Source: a virus. Taken from it: DNA of 42,519 bases. Below the pieces are notes generated by a model. The model searched no databases. It had not been told where the DNA came from and worked only from the letters and a program-made list of their open reading frames with translations. Positions 29,801-38,800 of the stretch are shown here, in pieces (positions within the stretch are counted from its first letter, which is position 1; every line of letters starts with the position of its first letter). Made by a program: the position numbers and the translations under genes. The DNA lies in the IMG/VR virus record IMGVR_UViG_3300029957_000016, positions 1 to 42,519 of that record; one strand, given 5' to 3'.

Positions 29801-30583
29801 ATGAATTTGAACACCCCAACCGGGACACCCCCGTGGGCCTACACCAGCGGGGCAACCCTTTCTTCCTCGACGCCCTACTTTTCAACCGCCGCCCACGCCG
29901 GAAAGTCCTTTAGGCTTGAACTCAATGGATTGGCCTATTGGGTCCACGTGGTGACGGTCACCGACTCCCAGAACTGCGCGGTAAACCTACTGGCTGATAT
30001 TCCGACCGGTCTTCAAGCCGTGCCGACCCTTCTTTGGTCACTGGGAAGCCAAACGGTTGGAAATCTTGGCCACCTGAACGGCCAGCAGGTTTCGGTCTAT
30101 GCCGATGGAATCGTGGTGGCCAGCCCCAACAACAACAAATACGCCTCATATCCCATCACGGTTACGAACGGGAAAATCACCCTTTCCCGTTTTTACGCCG
30201 TCATCCGTGTTGGGATTCCTTTCGTTTCAGACGTCCAACTCTTGGACATCGACGAGGCCAACTACCCCAAGGGTGTGGAACTCATCAAGAACGTGTCCCG
30301 TGTGAGCCTGCGGGTGCAGGAAACCCGTGGCATCCATGTGGCCACCACCTACCCGACCGACGACACCACCACCAACATGAACACTAGCAACGCCAAATAC
30401 TTTGACGACCCCACCCAATTTGTAGGCATAACATCCCCAGATGCCCCGGTTCAGATCGTGACCGACCTGATTGAAGCACCTTCGCCAACCGGGTGGAACC
30501 AACACGGTTCAGTCTTCATCCGCCAGGTTGACCCAGTACCTGTTGCAATTGGTGCCGCCTACCCAGGCGGACAAACGACTTAA
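26849..30583 (+). CDS. Tail nozzle protein with FCCH, FN3-like and WD40-like insertions
   Basis: 1244 residues. The N-terminus has the nozzle-family start (FTTGELDPQLYGHCDTTLY; NFIIRGISGIWNRMGS). Residues ~110-195 carry an FCCH-like insertion (STGHGIIEGALIYVTGI; LNNRYFLAHV). Residues ~250-325 look FN3-like (TDCEWTVTAIDLD; SYYRIYRR). Residues ~375-715 contain about seven WD40-like blades: WHPNGLFFLVG, ASPGGNFVAVG, FSDDGLHLACG, FSPGSGYLAAG, WDASGSFLSV and WSPDRKTFLYG are aligned blade cores. The nozzle fold resumes near 725. The insertions likely decorate the tail exterior. Confidence 0.78.
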   Translation: MGVTPKRSFTTGELDPQLYGHCDTTLYSDGVKKLRNFIIRGISGIWNRMGSLYHSETAPMNTPAFMAGRLGRLIEFRYNADLTYLLEFTDQTLRIFDPRALQYVFKITDTIGSITFDLADGWIYLTSTGHGIIEGALIYVTGIVGQHDELNNRYFLAHVTDANTIYLQDPATGAYVIPSINAGTDTVSGTVSSVVQFTTPWTSASLHDLNHEQYGEIVRFTRKGFATMDLTYFSNTYWDLSPYQPGSSTSKVSGLAVSLAGTDCEWTVTAIDLDTNEESEPCAYVAGKLGTTVAPNSVTWSERLNTSYYRIYRRVAGTGGGGQTMGWVADAEAVGVSTPSFSDTGLDPDTSQSPPVFHDPFDSDKLVLQQTGTISPAPASVRCICWHPNGLFFLVGTAVTPYLHAFYRPTLVSAFVEVPINWTIGVFSVVLSGAVTNIVWTHKNIPSYGIPAIPLGDMFAISGDFGSLGPELGSLTFVGVTFGYGNPSVRWGSLWTPDSTTKTLGGVRGLAASPGGNFVAVGSAYSNTLMVLKWNIGKYNEISPLTQPDSTALSCSFSDDGLHLACGHQGTGNLNLYSIAGSAFTYLSGQPATPPSGHLSTVQFSPGSGYLAAGGPSGFDWWKVVGDTFTKLAAPATPPAGQITRVEWDASGSFLSVTTDTSPFIYVYNLVGDTLVFTSNVSPVPTSTVYDALWSPDRKTFLYGQDLGSTILTYASQRMFPAALAGFQQRQLFANNDFKPMGVENSGIGWTYNFNKRIPLTQQDAFRYVIFSQGSEIRHLVSIGPKSLMAMTPIGGIRLTGQNDGTYCYNPPPDVSQTFSIGCSTLQPKVLSDWLVFVQDGDQKIWAVWYNQAWGRVVPVELTKNSGHLFLHRRIVDFAVQTIPDPVVWVVLDDGTLLSGTFDMPTGETGWAHHDTPNGKYRNVSSVRVGAYDRVFVKVERVLNGVTRTFLESFDNRTYADWRFDAHFMDCGIVYDGRNTSTTTMNLNTPTGTPPWAYTSGATLSSSTPYFSTAAHAGKSFRLELNGLAYWVHVVTVTDSQNCAVNLLADIPTGLQAVPTLLWSLGSQTVGNLGHLNGQQVSVYADGIVVASPNNNKYASYPITVTNGKITLSRFYAVIRVGIPFVSDVQLLDIDEANYPKGVELIKNVSRVSLRVQETRGIHVATTYPTDDTTTNMNTSNAKYFDDPTQFVGITSPDAPVQIVTDLIEAPSPTGWNQHGSVFIRQVDPVPVAIGAAYPGGQTT

Positions 30584-30594
30584 AGGAGAAACCC

Positions 30595-31134
30595 ATGGAC
30601 CTCGGCGATGTAGCTTTACCGGTTCTTGAAACCGCCATCGGAGCTGCCGGAAGCATCTTGGGCGGATCCCAAAGGCAGGCCGACGCCGAGCAGCAAGCCA
30701 GCACATTGGACTCCAACGCCGGCGAACTCGACCGCCAGTCCCTTGAAGCCATTGCCAAAGGCCAGTGGCAAAAGGGGCGCATAAGCACAAGAACAGGGCA
30801 AAACCTGGGCGGTGTGGCCGCCGGCACGGCCGCATCTGGTCTTTCAATTTCGGGTGGGACGGTCACGGACCTATACGACCAAACCCAGCACCTCGGGGTT
30901 CTCGACCAACTGATGGAACAACGCAATGCCGCCGCCATCGCCCGCGGGCTTTCGATGGAAGGCCAGAATTTACGCCGTAAGGCGAACTCCATTCGGTCGG
31001 CCGGCCAGGTTGACGCGAATATGGGCGACATGAATGCTGTAACTGGGATCGTGACCGGAGGAATGAAAGCCCTCGGGAACTACAACACCTGGAACAGTAC
31101 TCAGGCGCCCACACAAATCCCTGGATTGGGGTAA
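30595..31134 (+). CDS. Internal virion protein (T7 gp14-like position)
   Basis: 179 residues; AAAGGAG ahead of ATG 30595. Gly/Ala-rich hydrophobic N-terminus (VALPVLETAIGAAGSILGG), then long polar helices rich in Ala/Gln (RQADAEQQASTLDSNAG). This matches the small ejection protein that forms the outer-membrane pore in T7-like phages. Assignment is from position and composition. Confidence 0.65.
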   Translation: MDLGDVALPVLETAIGAAGSILGGSQRQADAEQQASTLDSNAGELDRQSLEAIAKGQWQKGRISTRTGQNLGGVAAGTAASGLSISGGTVTDLYDQTQHLGVLDQLMEQRNAAAIARGLSMEGQNLRRKANSIRSAGQVDANMGDMNAVTGIVTGGMKALGNYNTWNSTQAPTQIPGLG

Positions 31135-31137
31135 CCC

Positions 31138-32694
31138 ATGCCACAAATACCAGTCCAAATCGGCCCCTCTGTCGCTCCTGAGATTGGTCCGGCGGCCATG
31201 AAGGAAGTCATCCCAAACGCTGTAATGCCAGCCGAAGCCATGGCAACTTCACTTGAAAAGCCAATTGGAGCGGCCGAGCAGTATAACGACGAGTCCAACC
31301 GACGGGCCGCCCAGGCCACTTCCTTGGACATCGACAACCAACTCAGTCAGGTTCAACGGGACCTATTGTTGAAGGGTTCGGCCATCCGTGGGCCCGGGGT
31401 GTTGACCGCACCCGACGAGATCGCCAATGAATTTCAGAAGCAGGCCGGCCTCATAACCCAGAACCTTCAGGGCCAGATGTTGCAGGATACGGCCAAACGC
31501 ATGGTCACCGACCGCGCCGAGACCATCCGAAGCATCATGGAACGTCACTCGGCCACCGAATGGGATCAGTATAAAACTGACAATTTCAACGGGATCATCA
31601 ACGGGAACAAGGACATCACGGCCCTGGCCGCCCAGAACGGGGATAAATACCAGATCGGGAAGATGCTGGACAACACCACAGCGGTCACCCAGGACCACGC
31701 TTTCAGTAAAGGGTATGGGGTGGACGACCCAGCCCACAAAGAGCAGGTGAGAACCAACCGGTCGGCCATCTACACCGCCGGCATTTCGGGGGCCCTTGCG
31801 TCCAAAAACCCCATACTGGCCCAACAGTTATTCGACCAAGCCAAAGCCGATGGGGATCAGACAGCCGTGGACCTCGAGAAGAACACCTTGGCCTTCAAGG
31901 AATATAAAACCCAGAGCAGCACCGACCAATACACTGCGGCCCTCAACTTCATCGACAACAACCACGGGATTACCCCGGGGCCGAAGACCATCCCGAATTG
32001 GAGTCAGATGACAGCCACCCAGCGGGATGGGCTTGCCAAGTACGCCGAGGCCCCCCTGTCGACCGACGAATCGTCCTGGTCATCTTTCATGTCGTTGAAG
32101 CCCAAGGACCTGGCCGACATGCCATATGACACATTCCACGCCAAGTACCTGGTGAACTTCAAGGAATCGGACCAGCAGAAGGCCGAAAGCGCCTGGAAGG
32201 AAGCCAACGGGAGCAAGGGCCAGAAGACCAAAGAATTCGACGGGATTCAGACCGAAGGCCAGATTGTCGCTAACGGGATGCTCCGCGCCGGGATACCCCC
32301 CAAGATCAACCCGGGGTCCTCAATGGCGGATGTGGCCAATGAATTTCGCCGACAGGTTGACGTCGGATCGGCCAAATACGCCGATGACCACAACGGGAAA
32401 CGCCCAGATAACGGGGCTTTGCAGACTATCGTGGATGGAATTGTAATGGCCAAGAACGTGCAAGGCTCCAAATTTGTGGCCAACCACGGGGCCGCACCGG
32501 TCACCCAAGGGACCGACCATTTCACCTGGAAACCCGGCGATTCAACCGACACCTCAGCGCCCGTCACGGATGTAAGCCAGATCCCGCCGGGCGAGTTGTC
32601 CCAGATCAACGAGGCTTTCACCCAAAACAATATCACCCAAACCCCCGAGAACATCCTGAAGGCCTACCAATCCCACCACGGGGCAAAGCAATGA
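31138..32694 (+). CDS. Internal virion protein (T7 gp15-like position)
   Basis: 518 residues, almost entirely helical, polar and Gln/Ala/Asp-rich, without membrane segments or cysteine. Blocks such as IGAAEQYNDESNRRAAQATSL and ALASKNPILAQQLFDQAKAD are TPR-like helical hairpins seen in podovirus ejection proteins. It lies between the small and giant ejection proteins. Sequence identity to named families is not asserted. Confidence 0.65.
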   Translation: MPQIPVQIGPSVAPEIGPAAMKEVIPNAVMPAEAMATSLEKPIGAAEQYNDESNRRAAQATSLDIDNQLSQVQRDLLLKGSAIRGPGVLTAPDEIANEFQKQAGLITQNLQGQMLQDTAKRMVTDRAETIRSIMERHSATEWDQYKTDNFNGIINGNKDITALAAQNGDKYQIGKMLDNTTAVTQDHAFSKGYGVDDPAHKEQVRTNRSAIYTAGISGALASKNPILAQQLFDQAKADGDQTAVDLEKNTLAFKEYKTQSSTDQYTAALNFIDNNHGITPGPKTIPNWSQMTATQRDGLAKYAEAPLSTDESSWSSFMSLKPKDLADMPYDTFHAKYLVNFKESDQQKAESAWKEANGSKGQKTKEFDGIQTEGQIVANGMLRAGIPPKINPGSSMADVANEFRRQVDVGSAKYADDHNGKRPDNGALQTIVDGIVMAKNVQGSKFVANHGAAPVTQGTDHFTWKPGDSTDTSAPVTDVSQIPPGELSQINEAFTQNNITQTPENILKAYQSHHGAKQ

Positions 32695-32834
32695 ACGACC
32701 TATTGGACAAGATCGATAACCAGTTTTTCCAGCTTTACGGTTGCGCCACACTTCCACAATGCACCCTGGTGATTCAGTCTGAGGTTATCCCGAACGCCGT
32801 TTGTGCCTTGATCTGCGACATTTCATACAACTGA
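32691..32834 (+). CDS. Small Cys-containing protein (47 aa)
   Basis: ATG 32691 (ATGA overlap), TGA 32834, eight bases before the giant gene start. Four cysteines (YGCAT, PQCTL, NAVCALIC) in a short sequence with a hydrophobic end. No family is recognised; tight spacing is the support. Confidence 0.5.
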   Translation: MNDLLDKIDNQFFQLYGCATLPQCTLVIQSEVIPNAVCALICDISYN

Positions 32835-32841
32835 GGACCTG

Positions 32842-35800
32842 ATGCCCGAACCCAACCCATACCTCGATGTTGCCAAGCAGATGGCCACCACCCCGGCCGC
32901 GCCCGCGGCCCCGCCGACCCCGGCCGGCGCACCCGCCAACCCGTACCTGGATGTGGCGTCCCAGATGGCCCAGGACCAAAGCAGCCGTTTGGCTGGGGTT
33001 GGGATGGCGGCCGCCGGGATCACCCCCGACACCGCCGCCAAGACGCTGGACCTGTCCGATAAGACTGGGATGGACAAGGACCTGGTGGGCCGAAACCTGG
33101 ACCAGATCAATGCCCAGTTGAAACAGCAGACCGACCAAAACACCCTGTCACAAATTCAGACCACCCACCCCGCCACGGCCTCTTGGATGGGCGAACACCC
33201 GGCCAACGTCGCCGCTGCCATGCCGGACCTGGACAAAGCCAAGGCAATTGAGTCCACGGCCCAGGACCTGGGGTTTTGGAAGTACGTGGGGATGTCCGCC
33301 GCCCACGGCGCCGCGGGGCTGGTGAAGTCTTTCGCCAACGTCCCGGCCCTGGCAGACACTATTTTTAAGGGTGTCACGGGTGAAGACGTCATGCAAAAGG
33401 CCGATGGCACGACCATCAACCTGGCTGATAACCCAATTTCAAAGTGGGCCGAAGCCCATCAGGTGAAGATGCAGGTGCCCGAACTGGACGCCAACGCCCT
33501 CGCCGTCATCAAAACCGGTAATGTCAGTAATATCACCCGCACCCTGGCCATGAAGGCCTCCAATATGGTCCCTATGATTGGGGCGATGATGGCGACGGGA
33601 CCGGCGGCTCTTTTTGGCACCCAGATGGCTTCAGACGCCAGTGCCGAAGGCAACCTGCAGGGCCTCGACCCAACCAAAAACGCCCTCAACTCAGTAGGCC
33701 AAGGCCTCATTGGCGCCGCAGTCTCATACCTACGTTTCGGACCCTTTGAAGCCTGGGGCAAGGCCCTCGCCGAATCGCTCGGGAAAGACAGTGCCCAAAA
33801 GATCATCGGGGATGTGGCCAAGCACCTCGTCTATTCGTCGGCCACCGGGTACCCCCAGATGGCCCTCCAATCGGTCGCCAGCGATGTCACCAGCTACGCC
33901 ACCGGCGCCAATCCCAATGCCCTTCAAGGAATGGCCGGACGTGCCAATGCCGCCGGCGTTGAAGGGGCCCTTGTGAACCCCATAATCGCACCCCTCGGTA
34001 TGGCTGGCCACACCCTGGGCCGGTCGATGGAACTTTCGCGGATGAACTCGGACACCGTTGCAGCCGAGGCCCACCGCGATGCCTTCACCAAGATCGCCGA
34101 CAACTTCCAAGAAATGGACCTGGCTAAGAAAGCCCCGGCGGCCGCCGAGCAACTTCTGGCCAAGCAGGTTCAGGGCACCCCGGCCGAAACCACCTATGTC
34201 GACCCTAAGTTTTTCGAAAGCTATTGCCAGTCCAAGAACATCCTGCCGGACGAAATGGCCAAGGACCTAGGTGTCACCCTGGATGAATCACGCCAGACGG
34301 GCGGTTATATCGAGGTGCCCACCTCGAAGTTTGTGGCCACCATGGCCAAAGACGGTCACCTAAACGCCTTCAAAGACCACGTTTCATTCGACCCCCAGGT
34401 CGAAACCTACGCCCAAACCTCCCAACGGGTCACCGAGGCCCACCGGGTCGCGACCGCCCAGGCCGACCAACCGGCCCCCGCGCCCGGATCCCCCGAGGCC
34501 GCCAAGTCGGCCCAGCAGATCGAGGACCAACTGCGGATGGCCGGGCGTACCAAAGCCGAGGCTCAGGCTGGCAAATCTATCTGGGAAAAATGGCTTAACC
34601 GCCGTTCGGATATAACCAAAAAATCCGTGGGAGACCTGACGAACTCAATGGGTCTCAAAATCACCCATGAAGGTGGCACGACGACCCCGGAGGCATGGAC
34701 GCCCTTGACGGGCCTCGATCGTGGACCTGGGCCAGAGTACGCCGCCAAGATGTACAAGCAGGGAACGGACCAACCCGAGAAGCAGTACCGGGACCCCAAC
34801 ACCGGCACCCTGAACGCCCGGGCCTGGACCGAACTGGAAAAGAACCCGCCGGCCGACAAACCTTTCGTGGCCCATATTTCGGTTGAAGGTGGGAAGTATG
34901 TCAACGACACCGAGGGCGGTGGCCACAAGGCCGGCAACGACCTCTACAAGTACGCCGGTCAGGCCCTCATGGGCGCCTCGCCGGACGTCGCCAAGGTGGG
35001 CGGGGACTTCGCCGTCAGGGTTAAGGACCAGGCGGACCTGGACGCCATCCTCCAAAAGGCCAACGACGCCATGCCTGAAAAGGCGCAGTTGGGAGAAAAA
35101 ACTGTCAACGGCAAAGCCTTCAATCTAACCGGCGCAATCGGTGATAACCTCGAATCGGCCAAAGACGCCCATGTGGCCGTGAAGCAAGGTCTTGAAACAT
35201 CTGGTGAGCGGTCCATTCGTGGGGCCATGCCCAAGAAGTATGCCGAATACAACAACGTCGAAGCCACACCCCCCGGTGAGGCCAAACGGGCCATCCCTGA
35301 AGGGCTGCGCCAGGCGGCCGCCAAACTCGGGCCCGAGAAGGGTTTTCAGCAGGCCTATCTGGATCCCACCTTTAGCGATGAAACCCACCCGGTCTATTCC
35401 AAAGACGGCTACGACGCCCTGCCCAAACGGGCCGCCCGGTCGATGGGGGACATGAACGACCTGAAGAAGATCAACGACACCTTCAACACGGGTGTTGGCG
35501 ATTACGCCATCCGGCACCTCATGGAAACCATGAAAAAGGTGGCCGCTGAAATCAATGCAAGCAACGGCCACGAAATAGATTTGGCACACCTGTCAGGGGA
35601 CGAACTCGCGTCCCAAGCCGACGACGGGGTCCTCTTGCATCAATTTTATGACGAGGTGGCCGCACGACTTAAAGCCGAACCACTCGAATTCACAATTGAT
35701 GGCAAAGATGCCAAATTAGATGTATCATTTTCTTCAGGGATAGGAGGCAACGATGCCCTCGCCGAAGACCGACTCCGAACAGCAAAATCAAAATCCCGAC

Positions 35801-38800
35801 TCCCTGCCGAGCCCGGGGACGCCCGAGTTTCTAGCGTTGCCGCTGGAAACGAGGATAAAACAAATGCCACCGCGGATGGACTTCGGGAACCTGCCCCTGT
35901 ACTTCAAGAAGGGGGAGATCGGGCCGAGCAACTTCAAGTCCCACGGAGTGACCGAAGATCCGTCGTTGAGTCCGGCACAAACATCCGCAAAGAGACAAGC
36001 CTTTATGGCGAAAAGATGGGGGCCTACAAACCCGAAGTAAGCGGCGCCGAGCGCGACCGGATCGAACGCAAAGCCTGGAATGACTCACCCATCGGTATCA
36101 TGCGGACCCCCGGCAAGACCATCTACCTGTCGCTTCCTGAACCTTCCCGCCTAAAAGTTGGTGAACACCGCGCCTGGGATGACCAGGTGAAACGAGCCAA
36201 GTCTGACGGCGTACCGGTCGTCACCAAGCCTGACCCACGCGGTAAAACCCCCAGCCAACTCGCATCCCTTTTCATGGACCGCTGGCGCGAGGGAAGCCTG
36301 CACGACCACAAACTGCTCCGCGACATCGACCACGAAACCAAAGGTGGCACCGAGAACAGCCCTGACGCCCAGATCGACAACCTGCTCGATTACTTCAGCG
36401 ACTTTCGTGGGCACAACGCCAAAGAGTATATGGACATGGCCCGGGCCGAAGGACCTGCGGCCGTCAAGCGCAAGATGGGGGGCATGGCGGCTGGGTATGA
36501 GAACCTGAATCAGAGTTACAACCAGCCTGCTTACCACGGTTCACCCCATGTCTTTGACAAATTCAGCTTGCAGAAGATAGGGTCCGGCGAGGGTGCCCAG
36601 GCATATGGGTGGGGGCTTTACTTTGCGGGGAAAAAGGGTATTGCCGAATATTACAGAAATACGCTTTCCGCCAATGACATGACCATCGATGGCCACAATT
36701 TTGCACCCCGCAATTCTAATATCACCGAAATAGTTGGCAATGGTCGTGGTGATCTAAATAAAATTAAAAAGGATTTGGCCGACTATATTGATGAATACGG
36801 CGGTCAAAAACACAATCCGTATGCGATGGTTGAAGATGCCAGGGAAATAATTAATTCAATAAACAATAAGACATTTAAGGCACCCAAAAAAGGCAAGGTT
36901 TATGAAGCGGACATCCCTGAAGAAAACACGATGATTTACTGGGATAAGCCCCTTTCAAAACAACCCGAAAAAGTAAAGAAAGCACTTGAGGATGCTGGTT
37001 TTTCGGTTAATAAATATGAGAACAAACCAGGGCAAATAACAATAAGCAAGTTAGATGCTAAATATCAAAACGGAAACATTGGATATTATGTTTATTTAAA
37101 TCACGATTATTATCACACCTTAGAAATCCCGTCATCTGAAAAAGATCCTCAGACATACGCTGAAAAATGGTTTGAGAAACATCAGAATGATATAAATGAA
37201 AATAGTTTTACCGGAAAAGAAATTTACAATTTAATTTCAGATGCCCAAGGAGGACCCGAAGAAGCATCAAAATATTTAAGCAAGAATTATGGTATTACTG
37301 GTATTAAATACCTCGATAACCAATCGCGTTCCAAGGGCGAAGGCACCCACAACTATGTTGTCTTCGACGATAAACTGGTTCAGATAACCCATACCTATGA
37401 CCAATCATCCAAGAACGGCCCCGAACCCCTCGGCCGCACGGTTTTCGGCCCCGATGGCGCCCACATCCAACTCGGGCCCGGCGCCGATAAGTCCACCTTC
37501 TTCCACGAAACCGGCCACGTCTGGCTTCATGAATTCGCCCTCGATCACGGGTACATCCGCGGCCTGGATCCGAAGGACGTCACCCCCGACCAGAAGCAGT
37601 TTTTGGAAGACGGCGATACCCTGCTGAAATGGCTTGGTATCAAGACCTTTGACGATCTGCCTGGTAATACGGATGCGAATGAAAAGTTTGCCGTGGCCGC
37701 CGAGAAATATTTCACCACTGGGGAAGCCCCCACCACTGGCCTGCGCCACACGTTCGAACAGTTGAAGACCTGGTTATTGGGTAAGTATAAGACCCTGAAG
37801 AACATCACCGATCGAGGCACCCCGGTGGACCTGTCCCCTGAAATCAAAGGGGTTATGGACCGCCTGCTGGCCTCGGACGCCGAAATCAAACAGGCTGAAA
37901 CCCAGCGGACCAGCGGGATGGACAACGAGTTGTCGGCCCAGATGAGCCCCGAACATCTAGCCGAATACAAGAAGGTCAGGGCCGAGGCCGATTCAAAGGC
38001 CAACCAAGACCTGGCCGAACAGCGGGCAGCCGTGGAAGCCAAGCGGAACAGCCCCGAGTGGACCGCCCGCCGCGCCGCCCTGGAAAAGGAATCCCGGCAA
38101 GAACTTGAAAAGCGCCCCGAATACGCCATCCAAGCCAAGATGACCGCCAACGGGATGTACTTCAACCGGGATGAGATACCCGCGGACCTGGTGGACCGGA
38201 TCCCCCTGCACCTGATCGGGGTGGGGGATGAAGGCATTTCGCCGGATGTCGCTGCCGACACCCTGGGTATGGCCTCGGGCGCGGACCTGTTGAAGGCCAT
38301 CGCCGATGCCCGCCCGATCCAAGAAGTGGCCGCCAACCTCGCCGACGCCCGGTTGGGTAAGGAAGCCCCGGACCTGTTCGGTCAGCCCTACGAAGCCCAG
38401 GCGGCCGCCATGAAGGCCACCCACAACGACACCCGGGTAAAGCAGACCATCCTGCAAGCCGAGCAGATGCGCCGCCAGGCCGAGGCTGCCCCCCAAAGCG
38501 GCGAGAAGGGCCAAGACCTCAAACTACCCCACCCCCAAGCCCTCAAGGACATGGCCGAGAAAATCCTGGGGTCGGTCAAAGCCGCCGCCATCAACCCGGA
38601 CAAGTACCTCGCCGCCGAAATGCGAGCCGCCCGAAATGCAGGCCGCCAGCAGGCCATGGGCGACCACGTGGGGGCCTTCAACCATATTGTCATGCAACTG
38701 CGTAACCAAGAACTCTACCGCCAAGCCCTTGAGGCCAAAGACTTCAGGCAAAAGGCCCTAAAGGACTTCGACAAATTCCACGGGACAGATGACAAGATCA

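Noticed and set aside
26849-30583. Diversity-generating retroelement target, given BPP-1-like head genes
   Set aside because: No reverse transcriptase gene and no template/variable repeat pair was seen anywhere in the window.
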